61,988 nt of DNA from an uncultured Prochlorococcus sp. (GTDB taxonomy: Bacteria > Cyanobacteriota > Cyanobacteriia > PCC-6307 > Cyanobiaceae), in assembly GCA_902574425.1 (NCBI GenBank), contig CACGNA010000004.1:1-61988 (forward strand), in the 5' to 3' direction. Position numbers and translations under genes: made by a program. Under the pieces are notes generated by a model, which saw nothing but the letters and a program-made list of their open reading frames with translations, was not told the origin of the DNA and did not search any database. This document shows, one piece after another, positions 49,449 through 58,175 of this stretch; position 1 is the first letter of the stretch, and each line of letters begins with the position of its first letter.

Positions 49449-50309
49449 CTAATTAAAACTTCTAGGAGAAATCTTTTTTGATTTTACGGCATAAAAAATA
49501 CATAACAAAAGTAATATTAAAATTGCACTGAAGCTACCGATTGGGTTTGGAATATTTTGTGTAAAAGGCCCTGCTAAAAAAGAAGTTGTATTTTCTTTGA
49601 ATTCTATTAATCCGTTATTTATAAAAAACCAAATACCCACAAGTCCTCCATGAATTCCTATGCAATTCCATAAAGAACCTTTATCTCTAATTTTTACTAA
49701 TGATAGAAATATCCCAAGTAAAATAAATCCCAAACGTAATCCTACTATGTTCCAAAAGATCTCATTTGATAAATTATGAACGAAGCTAAAAATTATAGCT
49801 TGTAAAGCTATTGATATTTTTGTGCCATATTCAAATTTTAATTCTTCTAGTAACCAGCCTCTAAAAATTATTTCTTCTGCGAATCCAACACCTAATCCCA
49901 GTAGAATAGAATTTAGCAATATTATTGGCGAGAATTCACCTATCCAAGAAATATAATTTTTTTGCAATAGTGGTACCAGAATTAGAATTATTAAAAATAA
50001 AGCAAATAAAATACCTTGAGAAAAGTTGAAAAAGTTTTTTAATAATTTGTCTTTTGTTATCCCAAGAAGTATCCAAGCACTTGATTTGTTCCTTTTGATA
50101 TAAAACCAATATGGGAGTAAAAAGATAAAAAGTAAGAAAGTAATAATAGTACCAATTAAGGATAAATTTTCTTTTTCAAAATTAAACAATAAAAGTGGCT
50201 GAGATAAAACCCAGCCAATACCATAAAGAATAGGAATAAAAAATATAGTGGATAAAATTCTTGGTCTTAAAAGAAAAAAACTTCTAATTAGTATCATTAC
50301 ATTTTTCAT
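49449..50309 (-). CDS. CPBP-family intramembrane metalloprotease
   Basis: 286 aa, about eight membrane helices. The Abi/CAAX-protease motifs are clear: 'GVGFAEEIIFRGWLLEEL' (E-E-x-x-x-R) and 'IIFSFVHNLSN' (F-x-x-x-H), then 'NCIGIHGGLVGIWFFIN' as the third motif. Known relatives process prenylated or other proteins or modulate signalling; the substrate here is unknown. Confidence 0.85.
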   Translation of the reverse strand: MKNVMILIRSFFLLRPRILSTIFFIPILYGIGWVLSQPLLLFNFEKENLSLIGTIITFLLFIFLLPYWFYIKRNKSSAWILLGITKDKLLKNFFNFSQGILFALFLIILILVPLLQKNYISWIGEFSPIILLNSILLGLGVGFAEEIIFRGWLLEELKFEYGTKISIALQAIIFSFVHNLSNEIFWNIVGLRLGFILLGIFLSLVKIRDKGSLWNCIGIHGGLVGIWFFINNGLIEFKENTTSFLAGPFTQNIPNPIGSFSAILILLLLCIFYAVKSKKISPRSFN

Positions 50310-50326
50310 TTTAGTTTGAATATTAA

Positions 50327-50524
50327 TTAACTCCAGCCTTTACCTCTTATTATTCTAACTACTTGTTCAAAAAGTTTTAGCTTTTTCTTTTTACTATAGT
50401 TTATGTTTTTTGAAAGATTAGATAAATCTTTATAAAATTGCTGAGTTATTTTATCTTCTTTATCACTAGGCCATAGTAAGTCTGAGCCCTCTTCATATTC
50501 TTCTTTATATCTTTCTTCAATCAA
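50327..50524 (-). CDS. Hypothetical protein
   Basis: 65 aa, acidic N-terminus ('MIEERYKEEYEEGSDLLWPS') and basic C-terminus ('NYSKKKKLKLFEQVVRIIRG'). It precedes the CPBP protease gene on the same strand by 17 bp and is probably co-transcribed. Unknown family. Confidence 0.58.
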   Translation of the reverse strand: MIEERYKEEYEEGSDLLWPSDKEDKITQQFYKDLSNLSKNINYSKKKKLKLFEQVVRIIRGKGWS

Positions 50525-50614
50525 ATGTTTTTTTATATCGTAATAATTTAGATTTTACTTATTGCAAATGCTTAAAAGTGATGTTTATTAAATTTGTGTA
50601 TATATTTAAAATTT

Positions 50615-50704
50615 ATGCTGATTAATCTTTCAACTTTAATTTTTACATTATTATCTCCATTGCTTATTTTTGCAGTAATAGTATCTGTTTACTTATTTCA
50701 TTAG
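50615..50704 (+). CDS. Candidate single-span micropeptide
   Basis: 29 aa, 'MLINLSTLIFTLLSPLLIFA' followed by 'VIVSVYLFH'. Pure membrane helix, similar in size to photosystem small subunits, but no match to a known one. Weak evidence: frame and composition only. Confidence 0.35.
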   Translation: MLINLSTLIFTLLSPLLIFAVIVSVYLFH

Positions 50705-50733
50705 GAAGTATTTATCAAATAAACTTAATTAAT

Positions 50734-50829
50734 TTAAGGGTGTATTATGCCAACTTTTTCTAATACAAATGAAAAAATTGCAATTACTGCCATTAGTGTT
50801 AAGATCTTGTTCTTTTTGATGAAATCCAT
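50734..50829 (-). CDS. Candidate single-span micropeptide
   Basis: 31 aa, 'MDFIKKNKILTLMAVIAIFS' then 'FVLEKVGIIHP'. Basic N-terminus then one helix. Weak evidence; convergent with the 29-aa frame. Confidence 0.35.
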   Translation of the reverse strand: MDFIKKNKILTLMAVIAIFSFVLEKVGIIHP

Positions 50830-50903
50830 AATGAATATTAATAATCTATTTATTTAATTCTTATATAGAATAATAAATAATTAAAATCATTATATCAATT
50901 AAG

Positions 50904-51033
50904 ATGGAGTCAATATATGTAGGAGATTTAATTCCCTCAATAGCTTCTTCTAAAAAGATTATTAAAAATATTATAAATTTATAAAAGAAGGGGAATTTTA
51001 TAAAGAACCTATTGGCCGAGATTTTAATTACCC
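50904..51033 (+). pseudogene. Possibly decayed small gene
   Basis: Frame 1 gives 'MESIYVGDLIPSIASSKKII' and stops; another frame of the same strand continues with 'KYYKFIKEGEFYKEPIGRDF' and 'NYPDW' to a stop at about 51043. A shift near the AAAAAG run plus one stop would join them into a ~48-aa protein. This may be a real small protein with a frameshift and a nonsense change. Speculative. Confidence 0.3.
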
Positions 51034-51036
51034 TGA

Positions 51037-51228
51037 TTGGTAAATATGCTTACTACAAAAATAACTTTTGCCTTGGCAGATTGGATTAGAGATTGGCGTA
51101 AGTGCCGGGATAACAATCCTTCTATTGATGAGTGTGTAAAATTTGTTGAGTGGAAATTGGAAGATTATAAACTTTCTTATAGTTATAAAAGAATAATTGA
51201 ATCTATTTTGCTCTATGAATCTGAATAA
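51037..51228 (+). CDS. Hypothetical protein
   Basis: 63 aa (60 aa if started at the second Met, 51046). 'FALADWIRDWRKCRDNNPSI' and 'DECVKFVEWKLEDYKLSYSY': soluble, two helices with Trp residues. No family recognised. Confidence 0.55.
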   Translation: MVNMLTTKITFALADWIRDWRKCRDNNPSIDECVKFVEWKLEDYKLSYSYKRIIESILLYESE

Positions 51229-51354
51229 CTAAGGATGATAGACTTTAATTTTTATATTTATCTATTAAAAACAAAGGGTCATTAAAATCCTCTTACAAAT
51301 TAAGAAAAAAGTAAATCAGCATATTTACGGATTTACTGAAAATATAAAAAGGAG

Positions 51355-51664
51355 TAATTTATAAATGTTGAGTTCGGAGGCAATCTAAATGATTGATAGT
51401 CCGCCTGAAATTTAGCAAATTCCAAAATATAGGAAGCGTATTCCTGAGAATGGGATTATTCGAAAATTCAAGTTCAATCAATTAGTCTGATAAGACTGCG
51501 CTTTATAATTACTAGCGAAAACAGGGACTGAAATTATCGAGAGAAATCCCCGAATTCACGTATTCTAGGTTTATGAGTAAATAGACTTTAAAATATGTAA
51601 TTTTATATCCTGTTAGAAGGAAATCAAATATCAAAAAGGACTGTACCACCAGTCCTTTTTTTTT
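51355..51664 (+). ncRNA. Candidate structured small RNA with terminator
   Basis: The ~500-bp gap between genes has no coding frame, yet from about 51366 it is richer in G/C than other spacers and carries stem potential: CAATC-TAAAT-GATTG inside flanking GGAGG/CCGCCT, an upstream 8-bp inverted repeat AGTAAATC/GATTTACT (51310-51337), and it ends at an intrinsic terminator. I do not see tmRNA tag codons, RNase P P4 elements or an SRP Alu core. 6S RNA cannot be ruled out. Strand set by the terminator. Confidence 0.5.
51633..51664 (+). terminator. Rho-independent terminator of the small RNA candidate
   Basis: A5, GGACTG, loop TACCAC, CAGTCC, T9. A G/C-rich hairpin with a long T-run, ~300 bp after the last coding stop, so it must end a non-coding transcript, or a very long 3' UTR of the 63-aa gene. 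It precedes the iminopeptidase gene. Confidence 0.85.
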
Positions 51665-51735
51665 AACAAATTACTTCTAAAGTAGACTTCTTTTTGGATA
51701 ATATGGATTTATTAAGTGTTTAAAAATATTTCACA

Positions 51736-52686
51736 ATGAAAGATCAAGTCTTGTTTCCTAAAATCGAAGTTCGTGAAAAAGGTTTTTTACAAGTAAGTGA
51801 TATTCATACGATTTATTGGGAAAGATCAGGCAATCCAAATGGTAAAAAAATACTAGTTATTCATGGAGGCCCAGGAGGAGGAAGTCAACCAAGATATAGA
51901 AGATACTTTGATCCAGATAAATTCGATATTATTCAATTTGACCAAAGAGGTTGCGGTTCTTCAACTCCTTTCTCAGAATTAAAAGAAAATTCGACTTATC
52001 ATTTAGTTGATGATATTGAGAAATTAAGGATTCTATTAAAAATAGATAGTTGGCATTTGTTTGGTGGATCTTGGGGCTCAACACTTTCACTTATATATGC
52101 AATTAAAAATCCCTCAAGAGTTATAAGCTTAACTTTGCGAGGAATATTTTTATGTAGAAAGTTTGAATTATTGTGGTTCTATCAATATGGTGCAAGTGAG
52201 ATATTCCCTGATGAATTTGAAGAATATATTTCTGTGATACCAAAAGAAGAAAGAAATGATTTGATAAGTTCTTTTTATAAATATCTAACATCATCAGATG
52301 CAAATCTTAGATCAAAAGCAGCAGCAGCTTGGACAAAATGGGAACTCTCAACTAGTCATTTAATAAATAAAAAATTCGATTTTGATAAATCTCAAGTTAA
52401 TTCTTTTTCAGATGCATTTGCAAGGATCGAATGTCATTATTTTATTAATAATATTTTCTTAGAAGATGATTTTATTTTGAAAAATATAAAAACAATAGAA
52501 TCGATTCCAACAAAAATAATTCAAGGTAGGTATGACGTTGTTTGTCCTGTTAGGAGCGCTTGGGATCTAAATAAGAAATTAAAGAATTCTGAATTAATTA
52601 TTGTTAATGATGCTGGTCATTCAATGAGTGAAAAAGGCATTACTAAAGAATTAATAAAAGCTGTAAAAGGAATCCAAAATCTCTAA
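51736..52686 (+). CDS. pip: Proline iminopeptidase
   Basis: 316 aa alpha/beta hydrolase. Oxyanion loop 'VIHGGPGGGSQPRYRRYF', 'DQRGCGSSTP' (family signature), nucleophile elbow 'FGGSWGSTLSLIYA', later 'QGRYDVVCPVRSAWDL' (Asp) and 'NDAGHSMSEKG' (His). It removes N-terminal proline from peptides. Confidence 0.95.
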   Translation: MKDQVLFPKIEVREKGFLQVSDIHTIYWERSGNPNGKKILVIHGGPGGGSQPRYRRYFDPDKFDIIQFDQRGCGSSTPFSELKENSTYHLVDDIEKLRILLKIDSWHLFGGSWGSTLSLIYAIKNPSRVISLTLRGIFLCRKFELLWFYQYGASEIFPDEFEEYISVIPKEERNDLISSFYKYLTSSDANLRSKAAAAWTKWELSTSHLINKKFDFDKSQVNSFSDAFARIECHYFINNIFLEDDFILKNIKTIESIPTKIIQGRYDVVCPVRSAWDLNKKLKNSELIIVNDAGHSMSEKGITKELIKAVKGIQNL

Positions 52687-52709
52687 AACAGAGAATATTC
52701 CTTTAAAAA

Positions 52710-52883
52710 TTAAAGGCCATTATCTTCAATATTTTGTGCAATACTCCTAAGAAGTTCGACGATATCAGAATCTTCGCATTGAGTATCTTCTTTGAGCAAA
52801 ATGCACTCGTCTCTAATACTTACATTAGTACTCCACCATATACCTGAACTATTGGTATCGTCCCATTCAAATCTTTCAGACAT
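52710..52883 (-). CDS. Small acidic hypothetical protein
   Basis: 57 aa from ATG 52883: 'MSERFEWDDTNSSGIWWSTN', 'VSIRDECILLKEDTQCEDSD' and 'IVELLRSIAQNIEDNGL'. Acidic with a Trp pair and two Cys; a short helix at the C-terminus. Clean start; no family recognised. Confidence 0.55.
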   Translation of the reverse strand: MSERFEWDDTNSSGIWWSTNVSIRDECILLKEDTQCEDSDIVELLRSIAQNIEDNGL

Positions 52884-53010
52884 AATTAATAAAATCTAAT
52901 AAATACATTAAAGCTTGCATTAGTTCATCGTGGATTTAAATATTTAATTTCAAAATTTAAAAAACTTTCCTAGGCGCTAAAAGGAATCTGGAAATTTCTG
53001 ACAATAAAAT

Positions 53011-54507
53011 TTAAAAATCTAATTTCAGTTCGTATTGTTTTTCCTTTTCCTTAGAAACATTTTTTTTATTATTTATATTTTTTCTAGGCCTTTTTCTAGA
53101 GCCATGCTTTAAATAAATTTCTTTTGAGATATCCCAATATCCATCCTTTTTAGTGATTTCCTGAATTTTCTTCTTAGCAGTTTTAGTGCTATTTGGGATG
53201 TCAATTATTGGTCTTATGTAATTAATTTGTTCATATTCTTCTTGATTAAATCTAGATAGTAGCCATGGTTCATGAATGAAATTAAGTGATATATCTTTTA
53301 ATTCTGGTATCCATTTTTTTATAAATTTTCCTTGAGGATCATGATCTTTTCCCTGCTTAATAGGATTATAAATTCTATTGGTATTTATAGACGTAGTTCC
53401 AGATTGCATTTGGCATTGGTTCCAATGTATTCCAGGCTCATAATCTACAAATTTATTTGCTAATTCAGAACCTGAATCTTGCCATGGTAGCCATAAATTA
53501 TAGCTAGCAAAAGACATTAACATCGCTCGCATCCTGAAGTTAATCCATCCATTGCAATTTAATGAACGCATGCATGCATCTATAAAAGGAAAGCCCGTAT
53601 TACCTGAACTCCATGAATAAAGTAATTCATTATTTTTTTCTCTAATATTTTTAAAAAAAGGATGGTATTCCCTAAACTCAAGTTCTGGTTCACTTTCAAG
53701 TTTCTGAATAAAATGACAATGCCAAGTTAATCTGCTTTTTAACATCCTAGAATTATTGTTTTTTGATATATTTGCCTTTTTAAAAATTTCTTTTAATGAA
53801 ATGCATCCCCAACAAATATATGGGGATAGTCTTGTACAACTATCAAATGATTTTTCTGGGCTAGATATATCTTTTGAATAAGAATCTAATTTATTACTAA
53901 AGAAGTATTGCATTCTCTCTAAACCTTTATTTCTTCCACCTTGCATTCTTCCTGGACAAGTTTCTTTTTTAAAGGAAAAAATTTCGTCTGAGGGTATTTC
54001 TCCAATATTAAAGTTAATAGAATTAATTCTTAATGGAGCTATAAGTAAGTTTTTGTCGGAATTTTTTTGCCATTTTTTAGACCAATTATTCCTATCTAAA
54101 TTTCCTCTAAAAACTGAAAATTGTAGAAATTCCTTCCAAATAATATTTTTGCTTAAAGCCCATTCTCTTACTTTTTGATCTCTTTTATAAGTAAGCCAAT
54201 CTCCGGTTTCTTGATGACTATATATACCTTTGATTTTAAATTTTGAACTAATTTCATCAAATATATTAATAATATTCCCAGTCCTAATAATTAATGGTTG
54301 TCCAATCTCAGCAAGTGCATTTCTTAAATCTATTAAACTTTCTTTGCAAAATTGCCATTGTCTATCTGAATGAGTATTTTGGCTCCAAATATCTAACTCA
54401 ATAATATAAATAGGTAAAATATCATTATCTTTTATAGCCTCACAGAGAGCTTCGTTATCAAAAATTCTTAAATCTTTCTTAAACCATAAGATATTTATTT
54501 CTTTCAT
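53011..54507 (-). CDS. phrB: DNA photolyase (cryptochrome/photolyase family)
   Basis: 498 aa. N-terminal alpha/beta antenna domain ('ILWFKKDLRIFDNEALCEAI') and C-terminal FAD domain with 'SKKWQKNSD', 'RLSPYICWGCISLKEIF', 'FPFIDACMRSLNCNGWINFR' and 'MRAMLMSFASYNLWLPW', then 'HWNQCQMQSGTTSINTNRIY'. A basic tail (~20 Lys-rich residues) follows. It repairs cyclobutane pyrimidine dimers in light; fits a surface-ocean organism. Confidence 0.93.
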   Translation of the reverse strand: MKEINILWFKKDLRIFDNEALCEAIKDNDILPIYIIELDIWSQNTHSDRQWQFCKESLIDLRNALAEIGQPLIIRTGNIINIFDEISSKFKIKGIYSHQETGDWLTYKRDQKVREWALSKNIIWKEFLQFSVFRGNLDRNNWSKKWQKNSDKNLLIAPLRINSINFNIGEIPSDEIFSFKKETCPGRMQGGRNKGLERMQYFFSNKLDSYSKDISSPEKSFDSCTRLSPYICWGCISLKEIFKKANISKNNNSRMLKSRLTWHCHFIQKLESEPELEFREYHPFFKNIREKNNELLYSWSSGNTGFPFIDACMRSLNCNGWINFRMRAMLMSFASYNLWLPWQDSGSELANKFVDYEPGIHWNQCQMQSGTTSINTNRIYNPIKQGKDHDPQGKFIKKWIPELKDISLNFIHEPWLLSRFNQEEYEQINYIRPIIDIPNSTKTAKKKIQEITKKDGYWDISKEIYLKHGSRKRPRKNINNKKNVSKEKEKQYELKLDF

Positions 54508-54593
54508 AATTTTTTCTTTTAATCCTAGAAAAATAAGATTAAGTTTGTAGGTAAAAAATATAAAAAATTTTAGAATAACTAAAAATCAAAAAA

Positions 54594-55217
54594 ATGAAAA
54601 TAACAAAAAAACTTTGGGAGGATAATTATGAGATTGCTTTACTAAGTTTAAATACAAAATTTGTTCAAGGTTTAAAAAATGGAAATCTCCCTAAAAATAT
54701 ATTTCAAGAATATTTAGCTCAAGATTATTTCTTTTTAGAGACTTTTGCTAAGGCTTATGGTCTTGCTGTTTCCAAATCAAAAGATAAGTACTCAATAAGG
54801 AAGTTAAGTGAACTGTTAATGGGCGTTTCAGAGGAGTTAATACTTCATGAAACGTATGCAAAAGAATGGGATATTGATTTGTCTAATAACTATATAAAAA
54901 AAGCCACTAAAAATTATATAGATTTTCTTGATGATACTTCCAAAAGACTTAGCCCCGTTGAAATAATGTTTGCAATGACTCCATGTATGCGACTTTATTC
55001 TTGGATAGGAAAAAGTTTGTATGAGGACGATTTTGACATTAAGTATAAAGAATGGATAATTACTTATTCTGATGAGAGATTTGAAAAGCTAGCAGATTCA
55101 CTTGAAAATCTTATTGAGACTAATAAAGAAACTTATGATATTAATCAGGCCAAATATTTATACAGGAGAGCTATGGAATTGGAGTTAGATTTTTTTAATG
55201 CATATTCAGATTTCTGA
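54594..55217 (+). CDS. tenA: Aminopyrimidine aminohydrolase TenA
   Basis: 207 aa. Heme-oxygenase-like helical fold with the catalytic Cys131 in 'FAMTPCMRLYSWIG' (TenA_C type), 'YLAQDYFFLETFAKAYGLAV' and the C-terminal 'YLYRRAMELELDFFNAY'. It hydrolyses aminopyrimidine from degraded thiamin to HMP for salvage. Followed by thiD 49 bp later on the same strand. Confidence 0.93.
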   Translation: MKITKKLWEDNYEIALLSLNTKFVQGLKNGNLPKNIFQEYLAQDYFFLETFAKAYGLAVSKSKDKYSIRKLSELLMGVSEELILHETYAKEWDIDLSNNYIKKATKNYIDFLDDTSKRLSPVEIMFAMTPCMRLYSWIGKSLYEDDFDIKYKEWIITYSDERFEKLADSLENLIETNKETYDINQAKYLYRRAMELELDFFNAYSDF

Positions 55218-55266
55218 TTTAAATTAAAATTTACTTATAGTACTTTCAAAAACAAGTTAATAAATT

Positions 55267-56046
55267 ATGTATTCTAAAATTGCACTTTCAATAGGGGGTA
55301 GTGACTCCGGGGGTGGAGCAGGCATACAGGCTGACTTGAGAACTTTCATGGCCCTTAAAGTACATGGATGTTCTGTTATTACATGTATTACCGCACAAAA
55401 TAGTGTAGAGGTTACATGCGTTCAACCAGTAGAGAAGAATACTTTATTAAATCAGTTAGATACTTTATTTGCTGATTTTGGTATTGATGCCTTAAAAACT
55501 GGAATGTTATTAAATGAAAGGATAATTAATGATACTGCTTCAAAATTAAATACATATAAAATAACCAAAATTATTGACCCAGTAATGGTTACAAGAACTG
55601 GTTCTAAATTACTTGAAGATACTGCTATTAATGCTTATAAAAAACTCTTATTACCAATTGCTGATTTGGTAACTCCAAATATTTATGAAGCAAATCTACT
55701 TTCTGGTTTAGAAATAAGGAGTAAAGAAGATATCGAAAATTCAGCAAGAAAAATTATTGGTCTTGGAGCTAAAGCGGTACTTATAAAAGGTGGCGGTTTA
55801 AAAGATATGAAAGGGAAGGATTTTTTCCTTGACTTAAATGGTAGAAAAGAGTGGCTATTTAATAATTTTATAAATACAAAAAATACCCACGGTAGCGGAT
55901 GTACTTTGAGTGCTGCTATTTGTGGTTATAAGGCTTTAGGTTTTGATCTATTTGATTCCATACAAAAAGCGAAATTATTTGTTGAGAAATCTTTAGACAA
56001 TTCTTATAAAATAGGCTCTGGCCCTGGTCCCTTAGGCCATCATTAA
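55267..56046 (+). CDS. thiD: Hydroxymethylpyrimidine/phosphomethylpyrimidine kinase
   Basis: 259 aa. N-terminal '[20 protein letters not shown]', '[15 protein letters not shown]' and the anion-hole motif '[16 protein letters not shown]' are diagnostic of the ribokinase-fold HMP-P kinase. It phosphorylates HMP and HMP-P for thiamin synthesis, taking the TenA product. tenA-thiD forms a two-gene thiamin unit here; I see no TPP riboswitch upstream. Confidence 0.95.
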   Translation: MYSKIALSIGGSDSGGGAGIQADLRTFMALKVHGCSVITCITAQNSVEVTCVQPVEKNTLLNQLDTLFADFGIDALKTGMLLNERIINDTASKLNTYKITKIIDPVMVTRTGSKLLEDTAINAYKKLLLPIADLVTPNIYEANLLSGLEIRSKEDIENSARKIIGLGAKAVLIKGGGLKDMKGKDFFLDLNGRKEWLFNNFINTKNTHGSGCTLSAAICGYKALGFDLFDSIQKAKLFVEKSLDNSYKIGSGPGPLGHH

Positions 56047-56064
56047 TTATTTATAGAAGTGGAG

Positions 56065-56250
56065 TTAGAACCACCATTTTCTGTAGGGCTTTTTTAAAAA
56101 TAAGATTTCTTCAGTCTCCCATCCTCCCTCTAACCACTCAAGATGCTCAAGTAATAAAGACTCACTTTCCCTTTTGCTTAATTGCCCAATTCTATTAGCA
56201 ATACCATCGAACCTGACTTTCATCAATTCTTCAATCTTGATGTTATTCAT
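56065..56250 (-). CDS. Hypothetical protein
   Basis: 61 aa: 'MNNIKIEELMKVRFDGIANR', 'IGQLSKRESESLLLEHLEWL' and a Trp-rich end 'KKPYRKWWF'. Soluble, helical. Convergent with thiD, 18 bp apart. No family recognised. Confidence 0.58.
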   Translation of the reverse strand: MNNIKIEELMKVRFDGIANRIGQLSKRESESLLLEHLEWLEGGWETEEILFLKKPYRKWWF

Positions 56251-56432
56251 AGGTTAAATAATAAATTTTTTCTACTCTTACTTGTATACATTTTCTTGTC
56301 AACGATTTAATTTTATTTGTTTACTAGAAGTTCTTAAATATGTATTAAATACAACTTTTTAAAATAGATAGTAATTAAGACTTATTCACATAGATTTAAT
56401 TAAAGACTAATTTATATAAAAATACTTTAACT

Positions 56433-56576
56433 ATGAATAAAGAAGAAACAGCAAAGCAAAAAACTATTTTAAATGTAGGCTATTGTGAAACGACCTCTGA
56501 ATGGCTCAATAGAATCATTACTGAACTGGCTGATGAAAATAAAAATTTTGTAGATTTGTCAGTTATTTGTGCTTAA
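56433..56576 (+). CDS. Small hypothetical protein
   Basis: 47 aa: 'MNKEETAKQKTILNVGYCET' then 'TSEWLNRIITELADENKNFV'. Likely one amphipathic helix with two Cys; soluble. No family recognised. Confidence 0.48.
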   Translation: MNKEETAKQKTILNVGYCETTSEWLNRIITELADENKNFVDLSVICA

Positions 56577-56658
56577 TTTTTTAGAAAATATAGTTTGTTT
56601 TGATTTATTTTCAGTTAGCTTTTGACTATGAGAGAAATTTAAAAGATATTTTTGTGAT

Positions 56659-57126
56659 GTGAATCCTAATAAAAAAAACATAGAAATAATTAAACAATTC
56701 AATTTATCTCCTCATCCTGAGGGTGGATGGTTTAGAGAGATAGTAAGGAGTGAGAATTCTCTAATAAGGGAAGATGGCCAAAGGAGAAACTTTATTACGG
56801 GAATTTATTATCTTTTGGAGAGAGATGCGAAAAGTGCTTGGCACAGAGTAAAAAATGCTGATGAAATTTGGATTTATCTAAGGGGCGATCCTCTGAATTT
56901 ATGGTGCCTAGATAATGATAATAAGTTAATAAGAAATTTAATTTTAGATTCCAATAATCCAGTAGAAATGATCCCATCTGGATATTGGCAAGCTGCAAAA
57001 AGTACCGGCGAATTTACTTTAGTGAGTTGTTGCGTTGGTCCTGGGTTTGATTTTAAGGATTTTGAATTGCTCAGAAATACTAATGATACTTCTAGGTTAG
57101 ATAAAGCAATCAATGATCTTATTTGA
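56659..57126 (+). CDS. Cupin-fold protein, DUF985
   Basis: 155 aa from GTG at 56659. 'FNLSPHPEGGWFREIVRS', 'TGIYYLLERDAKSAWHRVKN', 'ADEIWIYLRGDPLNLWCLDN' and 'GYWQAAKSTGEFTLVSCCVG' / 'PGFDFKDFELL' are the DUF985 sequence order (P-H-P-E-G-G-x-F/W; H-x-x-x-x-D-E-x-W; P-G-F-x-x-x-D-F). A small beta-barrel; relatives may be sugar epimerase-like, function unknown. Confidence 0.85.
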   Translation: MNPNKKNIEIIKQFNLSPHPEGGWFREIVRSENSLIREDGQRRNFITGIYYLLERDAKSAWHRVKNADEIWIYLRGDPLNLWCLDNDNKLIRNLILDSNNPVEMIPSGYWQAAKSTGEFTLVSCCVGPGFDFKDFELLRNTNDTSRLDKAINDLI

Positions 57127-57198
57127 GACATTTTTTAGTTTATATTTTATAAAATTTTGATTTATATTTATAGAGTTACTTTAATATATGTATAAGGA

Positions 57199-57576
57199 AT
57201 GAATCAAAATTCTGTCAAAACAATTGGTATTAAAGATGAATCAAGAAAAGATTCAAACTTAGTATCTGTAAATCAGGCAGATGGATTAAAAATTATCCTT
57301 AATAGGGACTTTGATGATTGGTCGAATTTTGATAATTGGCAAAGTATTTCAGCGCAGCAATGGATTTTTTCTAGGGCTCTGGAGATTTATAGAGGTATGA
57401 AAATTGATATTAAATGTGATTGTTGTGAATATATTGATTTTATTCAAAATGATTTTGAGAACATTCACAAAGAAAAATGCTTTGGTAAAAAAAGTGCTTA
57501 CATGATAGAAAAAGTTGTAGATGAAATTGTATTAGCTAAGGCAAGAAGAGAAAGTGATGGAACATATTCTGCATAA
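57199..57576 (+). CDS. Hypothetical protein with Cys cluster
   Basis: 125 aa. Middle section 'WQSISAQQWIFSRALEIYRG', then 'MKIDIKCDCCEYIDFIQNDF' with C-x-C-C and a later 'HKEKCFGKK': a possible metal-binding set. C-terminal helix 'VVDEIVLAKARRESDG'. No family recognised; the first ~30 residues are variable-looking. Confidence 0.6.
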   Translation: MNQNSVKTIGIKDESRKDSNLVSVNQADGLKIILNRDFDDWSNFDNWQSISAQQWIFSRALEIYRGMKIDIKCDCCEYIDFIQNDFENIHKEKCFGKKSAYMIEKVVDEIVLAKARRESDGTYSA

Positions 57577-57610
57577 GATTTAAAATATCTGTGAAATGAA
57601 AATCTTTTAC

Positions 57611-57793
57611 TTACCAGTGAAAATTTTCAGAAGAACCAATTGTTAAATTTCTAGTGGAAATCTTATGGAACTTATCATGTACCGAATCACTGAACTCCTT
57701 TTCATCTGAGTAATCTACAAGGTCTAAGGGGTCGATGTTTTCATCGAACCATGCATCATATTCAATATGGTTAGGTTCGGCAAAATAACTCAT
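57611..57793 (-). CDS. Small acidic hypothetical protein
   Basis: 60 aa, 'MSYFAEPNHIEYDAWFDENI' and 'DPLDLVDYSDEKEFSDSVHD', strongly acidic N-terminal half. No family recognised. Convergent with the Cys-cluster gene, 34 bp apart. Confidence 0.55.
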   Translation of the reverse strand: MSYFAEPNHIEYDAWFDENIDPLDLVDYSDEKEFSDSVHDKFHKISTRNLTIGSSENFHW

Positions 57794-58040
57794 ACCTAAT
57801 TAATAGCTTCCAAAAAACATTTAAAAGGTACATGCGATACAAAATCAAAGATTATTTTTTTCATTAATCCATATTAAAATCTAGAAGCTTTGCAATATTT
57901 ATTTAAAGACCTAGTGCTATAAGTTCAGCTTATAGAGGGCATGAGATTAAGTAATTATACTCACACTTATAATCTTCTGCTATTAGATTTATTTCAAGAT
58001 TTCATTAGGAAGCGTCCTAGCTAAACAACTAAACAAACAA

Positions 58041-58175
58041 ATGAACAAATCAAAAACAGTAGAGAAGGAAAAAGTCGTAGCTGAGAAGCTCAACGGTAGA
58101 TTTGCGATGATTGGCTTTATTGCCCTTATTGGCGCATATCTAACAACTGGACAAATTATCCCAGGTTTTGTATAA
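58041..58175 (+). CDS. hli: High-light-inducible protein (HLIP), single-helix
   Basis: 44 aa: 'KEKVVAEKLNGRFAMIGFIA' is the exact chlorophyll-binding signature (A-E-x-x-N-G-R-x-A-M-x-G-F), followed by 'LIGAYLTTGQIIPGFV'. HLIPs bind chlorophyll and carotenoid, protect photosystem assembly intermediates, and quench excess energy under light stress. They are expanded in high-light Prochlorococcus and often sit in islands. The next gene starts at the base after its stop. Confidence 0.96.
   Translation: MNKSKTVEKEKVVAEKLNGRFAMIGFIALIGAYLTTGQIIPGFV

Noticed and set aside
51310-51337. Inverted repeat as a CRISPR repeat
   Set aside because: Single occurrence; no regularly spaced repeats or cas genes anywhere in the window.
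51355-51664. The ncRNA candidate as tmRNA, RNase P RNA or SRP RNA
   Set aside because: No tag reading frame or tRNA-like acceptor, no P4 core motif and no Alu/SRP loop were seen. The small RNA is left unnamed.
54510-54593. TPP riboswitch upstream of tenA-thiD
   Set aside because: The 86-bp spacer is nearly all A/T and lacks the conserved CTGAGA and ACCTGA elements.
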